From contig NC_088103.1 of assembly GCF_036370855.1 (NCBI RefSeq), positions 36,869,904-36,933,903 of the forward strand: a DNA stretch of 64,000 nucleotides, given 5' to 3'. Position numbers and translations under genes: made by a program. A model generated the notes under the pieces. It saw only the letters and a list, made by a program, of their open reading frames with translations, was not told where the DNA came from and made no database searches. This stretch comes from Dromaius novaehollandiae. Taxonomy: Eukaryota; Chordata; Aves; Casuariiformes; Dromaiidae. Shown piece by piece: positions 47,776 through 62,532 of this stretch (position 1 is its first letter; each line of letters opens with the position of its first letter).

Positions 47776-50700
47776 GACCAGAGCTGTCCCTGTCTTTCCC
47801 TGTTCCACCATGGTCCTTTCACACTGGCTGAATTTGTGTGTGCCCTGACCACCTTTTTCCACCCTCCAGCTTGTGGGCAGGCGGTGAAGCTTTCAACTGC
47901 CTGTGGTTGAGATCTGGGTGGCTACCGTTGTGTGGTTATAGTCCAGCTGAGGACAGTAGGATTGGCGAGTAATGATGCGTTTAGGATCTGCCTGATAGCT
48001 GCCCTGTGTGTGAGCTGGGGTAGTTTTTGCATTGGTCCCCTGTCTTTAACTGAGGACAGTAATACTGCCTGGGGTGGGGGTATCTTGAGAATTAAAAACT
48101 GCCCAGTGCTTTGTTGTATGTTACTAGTGAGAGCAGTATTGTTACCTTCAGCTTATGCCACCTTTTTTCTGAATGTCGATGAGCTGTTTAGCGCCATTGC
48201 TCAGCTACAGTATTTATCTTCTCGTTCCCCATTGGTGTAAAACCATCTCTCTTTTCCCCTTCCACCTCAGTTGCGCTCCCCAGTCCCCATCTGCTCCCGA
48301 TTGAAGATGCCTAACCATCAGCCTTCTCATCAAGGGCTTTCCTCGAAGGCTTCCCATTCCCAAGGCACTGTATTCCAGGTCTGTACCTCAGACATGGTTT
48401 TACAAGCCCTTGGTTTTCATCTTTCTGGGAAAGACTCACATTTGATCACGCGGGTAGTCTGTACAGACGAACTCCTGTATCTGGGGTCTTTGGTCAGGAG
48501 CCTTCTGCTTCCTGTTTGGCCCTTGCCGGTGCCTGAGTGCCGATGCGCGTGGCTGGTCAGGCACCACCTCTGCAAACCTAGATGGACCCTGCCGTGGCTC
48601 TGCTGGGTTTGCAGTGTTTACTGCCAGCAATTGGACAATGAGTTTCATACGGGAAGTATTTATTTTCCAACTCCGCAGTAGTGTTTGCTGAGTGAATGGG
48701 ATTGCTTCCCAGTCAGATTTTCACTGTGTTTTATTTGCTGTGTTGTTAAGTTTGTCAGTGTCTCCAGACTTAACTGTGGCAAAGATAAAAGCCCTGATAC
48801 TAATGGCTTTGTTGCTGGCAGGTGCTCATTTTCCCTATTCTTTGAGATTATTCCTTTTGAATCTCACTGTTATCTCCATTATTGACACACACTATAATTT
48901 TCAAAATTGTCCACTATTAGGTCTCTGACTCTGATTTTTTTTTCTCCTTCTGTCTGCTAGCAGCAGCCTTCTTGTGTTCAGTTAAATTTTAACCCATTCA
49001 ACAATTACACAGAGCTGCTTCAAGCAATAGCAGGGGAACAGCGGAAAATGTTCTTCTTCATTTTGAATATGCAATTTAACTTGGACTCGGTTATGTTTGT
49101 ATGCATCAGGATTAGCAATCTTGTACCCCTTTGATGTCCAAAAGCAGCTAAAAATATATAAAAATAAATTAAAGCAATGTTTTAAGCTCCAGTCCTTTTC
49201 TTAGTCTTGGAATATTTCATATACACTACAGTGATTCTGGTAAAGAAATGCTTGATTTGGTACCCAGTAACAACTGTAATATTTAAGTGACTTCTCTTTC
49301 TGCTTTGATTTGGTTTCTTATCCGAAGAGATTGCCGTGACATTTATAGAAGGGGCTTTGTTTGATTTCTAGAAGATTAAAGTTAATTTATAGTTATTATC
49401 TGCCATTAATCCTCATGTTGGAAAACTGTTTGTGTTTGCTATTTAATGGGTATGTGTTTCAGTTTATCTCTGCCCAGGATGAGTCATAGCTTGCATTTAA
49501 ACATGAAACCAGTTTTCTGCTTCTCATAAGCTGCAAGACATAACTAATGCAATACTCCTTAGTCCTTTAATATGCCCACCAATATACTGTAGTTCTTAAA
49601 CAAGAACCCATCATTTGTGTAAAAGAAAGTGCTATAGAGCAAGTGACTAAAATATGAACTCTGGTAGGAAAACATTTTCTCAAAAATACCGAAAAGTTCA
49701 GGCTTAGGTGAAATAGCGCACGTATATGTGTATGGACGCGTAATCTTATACAGGAGCACGTTTAAAGTTAAAAGATAGCAGGATTAACCGTCGGTTGTGA
49801 ACACTTGAGCTGCTGTCTGGTTTGGGAAGGATGTGGTCAGTGCGGTAGCAGGAGCACGTACGCAGCACCGAGGCAACTTTCCTGCTCGTTTGTGAAGTGG
49901 CAATTTTGGTAGACCAACATGGCGTTATTGCCTGTCAGAGGGGTTATAGCCCCCGACAGAGCAAGAAGGATATTTATAAAGCTATTGATCAGGTTTTCAT
50001 AAAATTTCTGTTTCTTTATATCCAGACTGATCTGTTTGGTTTTGGTGATGACTGTGAGATTGCAGGGCTACAGTGGGTGCAGCCTAGGTGCGGGGACGCT
50101 AGAGAGCCTTTAGATGAGAAACGTTGTTTGAGTACTAAAGCAGTATAAAAATAATCGTGGTCAGAGATAACCAGGTAGGAAAATCACTTATCTCTTGGGA
50201 GGGTTTTTTGTTTTGTTTGTTTGGGTTTTTTAGTGTGTAAAGAGGTGGGTTTTTTTTTTAAGTTTGGGCTAATTTCTTTTAATTTAATTTTGATTTATCT
50301 TGCAAGACTCTACGTGAGCGGATTACTCTTGGGACTGTAATACAGCAAAAAGAAGGAAAACTGAACTGAGTAATTGGGTAATGAATGAGTTGCTAGGGCA
50401 GGCTTTTCCTCTGATAACCGTAACGTAGCTCTGACAGCAGACGGACTTGAGGAAGGGGAGGAAGCCCTGGGAGAAGTGCTGAAATCAGAACGAGCTGAAA
50501 CTCTCACTCGCCTTGCAGCTCTCCAGAAGATACAGGGTAGAGTGTTGTAAGATCCTTTCTCTTCCATGTCTCCTGAGAGGATCAGAAACAGTGAAGGAGA
50601 TGAACCCGTAGCAGCGATCGAGCACTGTGGTCCCGACTGTTACTGGGATCTCCCCTATCTTCTGTGATCCCCCGTGCCCTCCTCCTGCAACGGGAGAGGC

Positions 50701-53700
50701 TCGGTTAATGGCAGAGCGTTTCTCCGAAGCGCTCTCACGTCGGGGTGGCTGTTTCGCTAGGCTGCGTATTTGAGGTAGCAGGAGAGGGAAAGGAGAAGCC
50801 CTGCTGAACGTTTGGGAGAAAACCCTGACCTGGCTCAGTTTCCACTGAAACACGTGGCTTTCTCAGTCTCTGCAGCAATTACGTAATGTGGCTCTGTTTT
50901 GCTAGAACAGGAGCTTGCGGGTGTCTGTATTAGCAAAATGCAAGAGGAGAAGGAGGGGAAGGCATTTAACTACAGAGCACAGCGCGTTTAAGTAGTTCTG
51001 GTATGAAGTGGTGCAGACGTGCTGTCTAGGCTGGGAAGATAGAGGGAAGGGAAAGCGCCGTGAATCCCCACCACTCTGAATAAACACGGATGCTTCTGCT
51101 TTTGTGCTGGTGTGTATATACTTGCCAAGGCAACCTGAGCGGTATTTGCCTTGAACCGACTGATGGTTGCAGTGGTAAGTTCAGTGCTATTTGTCAGGGG
51201 AGCTGGAACAAGAAACTAATCCAGTAAACTTCATTTGTCCTCTGGAGTCAGTTTTGTTTTCATGTTAACTTCATGTTGCAAATGTTGACAGTACATATTT
51301 TTTTCCTCATTAATAAAACTTGGAAGTTGTGGTGTTCCCTGCGGCAGCCAAACCATGGCCAGTACAGCTGAGCATGCATCTTCGTTTGACGCATCCAAAG
51401 GTCAGAGCATGCCCTGATCCAGCGTGGCCCTGTGGGAGCTGTGGCTAAATCCTCCTGTCTCAGTGGCTGACACGGAGCAGGGGCTGGACGTAGCTAGCTG
51501 TCTTGGACTCTGGAGCTTGGATGACAAACGCAGCCATTTATAGTTGGGACCAACAATTTTTAACAAAGTTGAAACATGTGCCTGAAACATGTTAGTTTGG
51601 GGGTGAGATCCAGGTAACTACTGTGCCGCTCTGCCCCTTTTTGCCTAACGTGGAGAGTGAAATCTGTGGGGCTCTGTCTTGGGTCTGATTTAGAGTAGTT
51701 TGTGGGGTAAAGCTATCAGAGAGATGTTCTTTCTGTGCGTGTTCAGTTACTTTCATCACTGCCTTTTGCTATATTGCTGTTATTTCTCTGTGTTGCTCTG
51801 GGACCTCACCGGTCAGATGTTGTAAAATGCAGATAAGGTCTCTTTGGTTGACCACTACACTTGTTCATGAGATGTGCCTTCTTGTAAGTGAGCCAAAATG
51901 CCACTTTTGCACAATCTGAAGTCCATGAAGGCTTTGTTTCATATTGGCTGGACAACAGAACACTTTAAGTAAAGCAGCTCAAAAGGGACAGTTAGTTTTC
52001 ATGCCAAATTCAGAAGGAAACAAAATGATCTTCATTTTGTTGGAAGTTCTTCAGCACTGCTCAACTGGAATTTCTAGTTTCAGTGTTTTTTTCTTTTTAA
52101 TTCAAAGTGATTTGGAGAAGAATACATTCCTTCCTTCCTTCCTTTTTTCCTCCCAGATCTCTCCACCTCCCCTATGAATCCAACAGCAATGGGAGAAGGA
52201 AAGAGAAAAGGAACAATACCATTATTTTGGATAATTTTTCTCAAAGCAAAATGTTTTTGTTTGAGCAGTGTTGCACAACATTTTGGGGACACTTGCTCAT
52301 ATATTTTCCTCCCATAGTATAGAAAAAAGTGTCAACACAGTCTGCTTGGGCTTGCCACGAGGATCTGATGCTGAGAATCTGTTCTTCCTCCTTCTGCCTC
52401 CCAGAAGGGAGACTTTAGAGGTTACCCCCATGTTGGAAAGACACCTAGTCTAGAGCTAGGTCTCCCAACTTGCTGGCTGAGTTTTTGTATTTGGAGTCCT
52501 GTACTTAAAATTTCCAGAGTAGTGAATAGAACTGGTATCAAGTGGTGCCTTGCCGGTTGTTTACTGCTGTAAGGGAGCTAGGAGGTGATGTGGTAAGTAC
52601 TGTGGATGTGTTAGGAAAGCAGTCACCTGTACTTAGGTGGTATCTAGTCTGGAATGACCATTGCCAGCTTTGGTTCTTGGGTCTCTCCCCAAACTTGCAT
52701 CTTCAAATTTCTGTTCGGATGTGTTGCCCTGGTTTTGTTTTAGGCTGACCCCTTTCCTTTACTGTATTTTTATGGGTGTCCTGAAAAGATAAAGACTGGG
52801 CAAACCCACCCACAAATCAGTGGGGTTGGAAAAGGGAAGACTCTGGCCCCACGTAGGAAGTCGAGCATTCTGCTTTCCCGGCTCAGTTTTCACTGTACTT
52901 CCCTTATCTCTCCCAAATGCCTCGCTGGAGACTCTGCAGGCTCTTTTCTCCTGGGGTGCTGTTTGTTGAAATGCTGAGAGACAGAAATTCTGATGCAACA
53001 ACTTGTCTTGTTCAAGTGACTAACATTACTCATGGGCCCGAAAGCATTGCTGGCTAAAAGCCACTCGGGGAGTCTCTGCCTCAGAGAAGATGAGGTAATA
53101 GGAATATAATTTCTGAGATAGATTACCTGTTAACTGCAAGTTTCGGGACTTCGTACTCTTGGGGCAGAAGCTGGAGTTGCCTGCAGCTGTTTGTGTGTGC
53201 TGATCTATATCTATATCTGATACGCTTGCTGAGGCTACTATAGCAACATGGCCTGTGCAGCCTTGTGATAACCAAAGGAAAACTCAATGTTGAATAGGAA
53301 ATATAGGCAAGAAGTGTTCTCACTCTCCTTTGTGGATGTGGCCTGTTCCTACCAAAATATCGTAACTTTCATGATACTCTGAGGAGGGAGAGAGGAGCTG
53401 TTAGACTCTTCTTCAGCAAGTGGGGAGCACAAATGCACGGATCCAGTGCCTGACCCATGAGCATGTGGGAACAGGTTAGTGCTGACCCGCTCCTTTGCTC
53501 CCTTGGGTCACATCTCCAACTTGCTTTTCCTCTCCTTTACACAAGTCTCTCCTCTGCCACCTCTGCTTCCTTCAAAACTTCCCCCTTGCTCGTGGTATCC
53601 CCCTCACTGTCCTGCCTGTCATTGTTACCAGGGCTAGGGGGTGAGGAGTGATGCTGTCCTGCTGCCTTCATGCCTTCTCCCAGCTGAAAAGAGAAGAGGG

Positions 53701-56700
53701 GCACAAGGAAAAGGTACCTTTGCTGCTGGAGCATCCTGTGTGGTGTCAGCGTGGTCTAGCCCATGACCTCAGGAGCCTGCTGAGTTGCGTTATACATTGT
53801 GAGCAGCAGTATTTAGTGCAAGTGTGTAACCAGTTTTCTTAGCTTCGTCCGGGACACAAAAGTAGAGGGCTGCATCCTGCTGCTACTGTCATTATAGTCC
53901 TCTGGCTGCAAATGCTGCTGCTCGCCCTAGCAATCCCTGTCCTTCCTCCTGCCTGGGACTCTTTGGCATGAGAGCAGTTTGCATAGCTGTGGGCAAACAG
54001 ACAAGGCAGGTTTCCTCCCAAACAGGGCATGTGACAACCATAAAACAATTAAATGGGCAATGTGCAACCAAGGGTCAGGAATTCTCCTCCCATGACAACA
54101 TCTGATAACACAGCCAGGGCTAAGCCAGGAGCGGGGTGGTACGCAGTGACAGGAAAACCCAGTGGTATCGACTACCTGCCTCACTTTCTGTGTGTCTTGG
54201 CAGTTTGAATTTGTGTAGAAATACAGGTCATCTCTACCTAGCACTCTTTGTCTTTAATCTTTGGTAAATCCTCACCGTGCCTTTACAGAATTGGAGTATC
54301 CCCTTTTTAAAGGTGGTGCTTCTGTCTGCCAGATGTTAGAGTGAATCTCATATAAAGGTTTTGGATTTGCCTGAGTCTGAAGGAGAGCTTAAGAATCCTT
54401 GGATCCCAATGCGATGGGATGAGTCAGGTCTCCTGCCTGATACTCCGTTTAAAAAATTAATAGCTGTCTTTTGAGGGTATTCTTTATGTGTACGCTACTG
54501 CCTGCACATCACTTTCCTTTAGCTGTGTGGTAAGATTTTTTTCTATCCCTTTTCCCTGTTAATTATTTACCTTTGAGAGAGCTTTCATAAAACAGCATGA
54601 CTTATTTAAGGAAAAATGAAAAGCTTTGGAAAAGGATGGATGGCTTTTGCTCTTAACTTTGCACTTTTGTGAATGGGAGATTCTGCAGATTAGCATGTTC
54701 AGCTCCTGGGTTCCCAGAGGGTGAGGGAGAAAGGGGGTGCAGCCGTTGCATAGTGATCTGGTAACTGCCTGCGCAAGGGCGTCTGCCCAGGAGGGGCTGA
54801 AGGAAAGGTGGAGACATAACAGAAATCAGTACAAAAAGCTTACGTACCGAAACCTCCCCTGGAAACAGGACATGAGCTTGAAGTGCAGAGTTGCTTTCCT
54901 AGAAATAGACTCCGAATGGTATCAGTGGGTGCACACATGGTCCAAGGTGATAACACTTCATGTGATAAGGGTGTGGTTTTCATTGTGGTAGGTGGTAAAC
55001 AGCTGCACAAAACTTAGTCACACTTCTGTAGTCAAGTGGCGCCTGCTATCTCCGAGTTGGCCGATTGCTGAGCTGGGGTGGAATGAACATCTAAAAGTGT
55101 CCAAATCATTTAGAAGAACAGACCTTAATGACTCTCAAATGAGCGCCTGTTCCTAAATCGTTCAGGCACTTGATGCTTCCCCCGGTTGTCTTTACAGGGC
55201 TGTAGTTGTGCCTGGTCATTCAGAGAGCAGTGCCCAGGGTTGCTGCTCCAAATTGTTTACTGTCCAAATGATACAATGCAAGGGAAAACATTTGATAGAA
55301 AACACTCTTAATACGAATGAGTGGGCATACTGGTTTGTAGGGGAAGGGCAAACACTCTCCTATGGGGGTGAAGGCTGGCAGAAGCACATGCCGATCAAAG
55401 GGGACATGTGGGAAGGAAAAGGGAGTTGATGCTGCTTATTTGCCTATGAGTTGATCCTCTGCGCAGCAGAGAAGAGCAAAGGGAGAGGACAGGAGGGTTC
55501 GGCAGTAGATCACCCCTGCAGGGCACACTATGGCTACCTCCAGCCTAGAAGAGGACTCTGGCCAGCCATGAGTGTCTGTCAGGACCTGACAACAGAGAGC
55601 TGTCAGGATTCCCGTGTGCTACCGCAGTGTGTTCTCTCTTCTCTCACATCAGAGCTAGATTATGCAGGAGGAAATGCTGAGGCTCTCCCAGAGCTTCAGA
55701 AAGTCCTGAGTGATATATTCTGCACCATCTTCTCCCAGGAGGGACTTTCCGATGCTACTTAAAGACCCAACCTGTTGAACACCTGGTGTAATTTACTGTA
55801 ATTGAACATGGCCAGCAGCCAGTCCTTAGATGGGGAGGACTCTGTTCCATCTGGAAACTTAGTGAAATTCTTCAAATGAGTTAGTCTGAGAAGAGGCAGT
55901 ACAGTAGCAGTTTTATCAGAGAAATTAGAGGTCAAAAAGAGATTGCTTTGTATCTCCATGTCCTTCATTCCACATATTTGGCCTTGTTCCCTGGGGCAGG
56001 TTGAGTTCTGCATTGCCCTGTCAGATTTCTTCTTATTTTTTTGGCAGTCTTCCATAAAGCTCAGAAAATACCACTCATTAGCTACACTTCAGTAATGTCA
56101 AGAGGCTGAATGTAGGGTGAGTGCTCACACTTGCACAGATGCACACAGTTACGTGCAAGCACATACAAAGGGCTCGCCGTTAAAATCTGTGTGCCCATCT
56201 CTTTAACAGGGAAAAGGCAGAGCCCCAGCTGTGCATACAGTTTGTTTTTTTCCCTCTGAGCTCTGTTTGTTTCCTAGTGTATCTAATTTTTCTCATAGGC
56301 CAGATCCCCGCGCTCCTCAGAGCTGGCTGCTCTCTCCCATGTTTGCAGCTGCTAACCTGTGTGCAGGAGGCTAGTTGGGACGTCGAGGCCGTAGTTGGTT
56401 GCAGCCGCTCTTGGGGGAGCGCTCCCCTTTGAGATGAGAATTGTTCTGGGCAAGGAAGAGCGAGAGCAGCAGCAACCGAGACTGCGAGAGGCCTGTATCG
56501 TCGAGGTCTGACTGCTTCCTCCGGTTCCCCGTGAGGCTCAGGATGCTCATTCCCTTCTGCTGATTGGCTGTGATTCCTCCCTCCCTGTCTCTTCCCTCTG
56601 GTCTCATGCTACCTGCTGTAGTGCACATGTTCCTCTTTAGCCAGTTCTTCCTTGGCCAAGGAAGAATTTCAGTTCCTTTCCAATTTCCCATCTGGGAAAT

Positions 56701-57089
56701 TCTACGTCATGGTGCTGTCTCAGCGTTTGCAGCCCCTCTTGTTCACTTTGCTCCTGTCCTTTCCTCACCAACCTGTAGGGCAGGGCATTGTCTTGTTCCT
56801 TAGTGGAAAGTCTGTGTTGCAGAGGCCTCCTGATTATCCCTTTCCTTTGCTCTCTGCTCTCGTGCGCGTGGCATTACTGCCATTTTCCAGCCGCGCGCAG
56901 CAGCTACGGCTTCCATTCCAGAGTAAATCTTGTGCTTTGTCAGCAGGGTCATAGATGAGAGCCACAAAATTCCCCTTCGCTTTCCAGAGACTCAGCACGC
57001 TGCCTCTGCAGCCCTCTCAGGCCCTGTAGCAAAAAGAGCGAGAAGCCGCAGTCTTCAGATTTATGCGGGGTTTCATGGGGTATTCGAAG

Positions 57090-57278
57090 ATGGGGCTGAG
57101 AGGGGCCTGCAGAGTTCATTTGGTCCATCCCCTTGCCCCAGGGCCATTCCTGACAGATGCTTATCTAACGTGGTCTTAAAAACCTCTGACAGCCGGATTG
57201 CCTAGGGAGGCAGCACAACCCATTGCACTGATTAACTGTCATTACCACTAGAAAGTTTTTCCTAATGTCTAACTCAGG
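57090..57278 (-). mobile_element. CR1-type LINE 3' fragment (antisense)
   Basis: The plus strand shows antisense CR1 hallmarks in order: GGGGCCTGCAGAGTTCATTTGGTCC, then the CCCCTTGCCCCAGGGCC-like segment, AACCTCTGACAGCCGGATTGCC, a CCATTGCACTGATTAACTG segment, and AGAAAGTTTTTCCTAATGTC. This matches an old, non-galliform-specific CR1 subfamily more than the one at 7.9 kb. The terminal octamer repeat is missing. Confidence 0.75.
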
Positions 57279-60200
57279 AGAAAATGATTTCAGCATTGCT
57301 GTAGGAGAACAGCAAAGCAAGCAAACTTGAGTGCTTCTGTGTGTTTGAAGGGGAGTCCTGAATGCTGAATATAATAACCAGCTTTTGGAACAGGAATAAA
57401 TCTGTTAGACCCTGGAAGTAATCCTGGGAATTCTGTTTGAGATAACAGAGTAGAAAAAAGTTTCCTCTTCCCTTTTCCCAGTACACGTTTGCCACTTCAC
57501 CTACCCAGGATGCAGCTTTTGATGCCAAAAGAAGTGGGAAACCAGATGAGAACACTTTGTCTCTGATGGATATTCAACGTAATATGACCCTCCTAGGAAA
57601 TGCGTAGAGACTGTTCTCTGTGGTGTGACCTCTTTTAAACTTTTCTTGGCTTGGAAAAGCAGCTTACAGGCTTGGTGTTCACTGGAAGAAGAATATATGG
57701 GGATGCATTTCGGTGCAGGGATTGCAGAGGGGGAGGAGAAGGGACATTTTTTGTCTGTTGTGGCATACTTCTGCAAAGCATGCAAAGACCCTCTGGAGTC
57801 ATGAGTGCAACCTGGAGTTTCCTTGAATTTCTTTTTTTTCCTCTCTCTCTCTTTTATTTTTTTTTTCCTTAGTGATGGCTGAGAAAAATATATGCAATGG
57901 GAAAAGAGCGCAGGGGGAAAGGGGCACAAGCCGTGGGTTGAGCACACTTGAAAATGGTTAGCAGTAGCCCAAGTGGAAAGCTTTTGTGCAGAAGTAGTGG
58001 ATTCCCATAAGCCCTTCAAGTTGGCTCTGAGGTCTGTGCAGAGAGTGCTGCCTTGCAGCTCTCCTGAGCCAGGCAGGGAAAGCAAACTGAATGGGTTTCT
58101 TAAAGGCTTTTTTCTTTGTAAAGGAGCATTTGTTAAAACTGTTCTGTTATCTAAAGTGGAAAATATAATTAGTCTTGGCAGCTCTTGTAATCTCTGCTGC
58201 AGTTCTGGTGATGCTCTGTGACTTGCAAATCCCAGCACCTGGAATCAAGTGTTTTCTATCCCCCACATAAAACCAGCGTGTGACTTGGTGTAACCTAAAA
58301 ACAAAAAGGAAGGGAAGCATCTTATGTAGGTGTTTGTATTTGCTTTTTTAATCATATGGTGTCTGAGCTACTTTTTTTTAATGAGTCTTTTGGACATGTG
58401 AGATTTAATTTCTGTTGTGCCACTGTTAATGTTATGAAGGAATACAAAGTTTTATGGTGACATGATTGCAAAGTCAGCATTACTGCCTTCATCTTGTGGT
58501 CCTTGTTGAGGCAAAACTCCTGTGAACTTTGCTGAAATTCCATTTCAGGGACAGCCTCAAGAGAGGCCTTAGATGAAGAAACGTTTTGCTGCATATATAT
58601 GGGGAGGAGTGAGGGGTTATTGATCTGTTTTGAAAAACACAGTCATCTTGTATCTTGGGCATTATTAACTAGCTGTGAAAACTTTGGAAAGTTGTTTCAT
58701 TCAGCTTCCTCCTGTCTAGGCACTTCACATACAAGCGTCATTGCTGAACTACATGAGCATCTGAAAAACAAGAGTGGATTTAGCTTTGCAGCACTCTGTG
58801 AAGGAATTAGGCTTAGATCCATTCTGTGGATGAGCAGTGCGTGCTTCAGTTCAAGGGATTTACCTGAGGTCATGCAAGCTCTCTGCAGACAGATCTCCTG
58901 ACTCTCACTTGAAGACCTTGCCTGCTACGTGACCCTTTCCTGCTTGTGGAGCAAGCAAGTTGAGGAGCTGGTGTTGTTTAGCTGCTGTTTTGTCCATCCC
59001 AAAAACACATGTAGATTCTACAGGCTTCAGGCTAGCATTGCAGTGGGAAAGTTGAGAAATGTGCTTGTCGATTTGCCACTTAGTTCTCCAGGTGATGAAG
59101 CCCACCATAGCTGCTTTGATAAGTTGTTCCTAGGTGAATGAGTTGCAGTGAAAATCCTTTGTGAGGCTGTCTTTGATTGGCTTTTTAAACATTGGGGATT
59201 TTTGAAGCAACCAAGGAGCGATCCCAGGATGGGGCAATGTGTAGAAAATGCGTGACCATAAAATAGTATTTTATCTTGCCTGTATTTAGGAGGTCCTGTG
59301 AGGGACACAAGTACTACAGAGTAACAGGGAAGGGCAGGAGGTGATTGTGCTTATAATGCAGTGTCATTGCAGATACTTCTGAAAGCTCATGTAGTTGTTT
59401 CCTGGTTTTAATACTGTCCCAATAGTTGATAGTTGAGCAAATGGAAACCAACCTGAGGACTGGGTGTTCTAGCTCCCCTCCCCGCACTCCAAACAAACCG
59501 TGAACCTCTCAGTGGTGTTCGCAGGTAGGATCCAAACCTTTTTCCTGCTGGGAGAATACAGAGCGAGCAAGGGTGAGGCAGCTAATTCTCCCACAAATGT
59601 TAGCTTACTCAACTACAGCTGTTTTGGGGAATGAGAATCATACCCATCTTCAACATTGCTGACCAAGGCAGGGTCCTGATGATCTTCTCCAGCTGATCAA
59701 GAGTTCACGAGGAAGAATGTCCTGTACTTAATAGAATGATTTTTTTGGGCCCTGTTGGAAGGATTTGGGAACTCCACAGCTGAGCTGAAAAGTTGAGCAA
59801 TTTTCATTTATGGATGCATTTTGTTTTGTTTCTTGCCCAAGGAAATGATTTCCAAGTGGCCACCTTCATACGTGTTCCCTGTTTGGGGTTCGAGCAATCT
59901 TAGGTCTCTTGGCCTTCATACGTGCCCTGGGAAGAGTGAGAGAAGGCAAGGGAAGTATTACAAGTAGTTAAAGGGAAAGGGTAAGATAGGGTCTCTTTTT
60001 TCCCCTCCTAAAGTTTACATGGTTTTAACTTTCTAGGTGATAATCCTGCTTCTGAGTGGACAAATTGTACTGATATACAAAAATTTTAAATTAGCATGTC
60101 ATACTTGTTAGGCAGAAAAAAGGTGCCTTTTTGCACTCCCTGGTACCTCTTTTCAGAGGGACTTACCTCGGTATGTGTGAGACTCCTCAGGATGTGACTC

Positions 60201-62514
60201 GTCTCCTGTCATAATGCTGGGAGTTGCACTTCTTTGTTCATATTCCCCTGCTGCACAACACAAAGTTAACTTGAATTAAAACTGCTTGGCACTTATTGTT
60301 AGCTAACTCCTTGACTGTGAAATACAGCATTACTGTTGTTTGTGTGCAGAAATCCCTATCCAATAGGAAAAACAGTGCTAGAATCTCTTCAGTTTTCCTT
60401 CCTAGTTACAGTGGTGTGATACTTTTTTTTTTTTTTTTTAACCACACATTTGATAGTGATGATAATTCCTTTTCCTGGGAAGTCTGAGGTTAAATTTAAA
60501 ATAATTTTACAAAATTACATGCACTGCTTCCTCTGTTCCAGATGCATGCCCCCTGTACCTGAGAGGTACAGTAGATATTTGATGACTCCTTAAATATTTC
60601 AGACAGTGTGAAGTGGTATTAGATAAAGAGCACATACTTTCCTTCTGGTATAAAAGCTTTTGTGTAAACAATTGTTCCACATTGTCACATTTGTAGAATA
60701 TCTTTTCAACAGGAGTTACGATTTTCTTCCATGAGGTTAGGAAACTGGAATATAATTGCAAATAAAAAAAAATAAGATGGAAAACTTCAGTCCTATCTTA
60801 ATGAACAGTAAAAATACCTTTTTGTAGCAATTGCATATCTGTGTAATTTAAAGAATTTTATATAGTCTGTTTTTTACCCTTCTCGGTTAATGATGAAAGT
60901 AACGTCTCGTACCAGATCACAATGTGTTCTTGGTACTGCCATGTTCCTTGCTTGGTGTTTTGAAAGCAGGTAATATGTTATCCCAAAGGGCAGGTTGGTG
61001 GCATTCTTCACTCTTTCACTGGTGGACAAGGCAGGTAGGAGAGGGCGCTGCTCTCCGGCGGCCTGCTGGGAAGCAGACAGCCGGGATCTTCCAGCCTCAG
61101 TGCAGGCAGCTGCCTTCCAAGGGTCTCTCCAGGTCACTGATAATTTAGCTGTGTTCTGGTGTGCACCACGCTTGCCCTTGCTCCTTGAGAGGCTGCTAGG
61201 ACTTGGTGGAAGTGGGTCCAAGCTGGTGAGCTTTTTCCTGTGCCTGACCGTTCCAGAGGCAGGTAAGGATTCGGCAGGGAGGGTAGGTATCTCCACTCCT
61301 CAGAGCCTGACTGCAGAAGCCTCACAGAAAGCTGAATTACCTGCTTATTTCTTTTCAAAGGGATGGGGCTTAGCCAGGAAACCTCTGAACAGAATAACTG
61401 AGAATAGCTGGTGAGTTTGGAAAATCTCGGCTATCTTTGCCGGTGACCTAATTCTGGCAGTAAAGCTGGAAATCCGCAGGTCGCAACAAAGCAGGTGACT
61501 GCCTCCTCCTCGGTGAAGCACGTTTCTGATGAATGCCCGGCCACCTTATGAGGATGTTGGCGGTGTGGAGGTGGACGCCGCTGTGGCTGGAGCGGCATTG
61601 CCAGACGGTGACTGTGAGCATCCTGTGTATCCTGAGGAGAGAGATTATAATGGTATTAGTGAGAATGAGGGCACAGGACACTGCTGGCTATTTAAAGAGC
61701 AGGTCTCTATTTTTAACTGCCTCTTAACAGAGGCAGAACTTTTATTAGACTGGACTAATCTGGGCTTTATAATTCACAGGACTGGGCTGCATGTTGGTGT
61801 TCAGGCTTGCGTTGCATGTTCTCTGGTAGCCGAATGCAGCGTTGTAACCATATTGTGGTACCACTGCCCCAGCAGGAAGATACCTGCCTTACCAGGAGCG
61901 AGCGTGATCAAAAAGTTCATGCCAAACTGTCCTGTGCAAGATGCACTTCGGTGTGCCCATACCGGCAGGAAGTAGGCCGTGTTTTTAGGTCAGAAAAAGA
62001 AGGTGATGTAGAGCATTTACAGCCTGTGATGGCTATGGGGTTTAGCATACTGTAGTAAGCACAGCTGAGCCTAAAAGTGGTTTAGCTGGTAACATCACGT
62101 ATCGCGCTACAGTAGATTAAAGTTCAGTTAATTAGATTCAGCAGTGATTAAAATACTTTGTGGATAATGGCCAAGATCAATAATAGTAGACCCCCAGTAT
62201 ATAATTTTAGGGGGGGATTTACTTTAATAAATAGTTAATAGACTCTGCTTCAGAGTATCTGCTGCTGTTTGACATCTCTTAACAACTGTCCGTATTTCAT
62301 TGCTTTCAAAGAAGGGCAGAAAGCTGTAGAGGAGCGGGGAGAGGGAAAGAGAGATGGATGCACAGGCACTGATTGCTCGGCGCTAGATCTGGATGAAGAT
62401 GAAGGGGCAAAAGAAAATGCCAGTCACTGATGGACTTAATTTCTCTGTTGGGCCGATGCCCACCTATGCTGCTCTCATCACCTCATTGCAAAGCACAGGC
62501 TGTTATCTTTGATC

Positions 62515-62532
62515 TTTTTTTTTTTTTTTTTT
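62515..62532 (+). repeat. T18 homopolymer
   Basis: A simple T run in MXI1 intron 3. Other T/GT-rich stretches lie at 60422-60439 and 62690-62723. Confidence 0.85.

Noticed and set aside
57501..58238. 245-aa minus-strand ORF in intron 3
   Set aside because: The Lys/Arg/Glu centre is the complement of a pyrimidine tract at 57830-57870, and no domain was recognised; read as a chance ORF.
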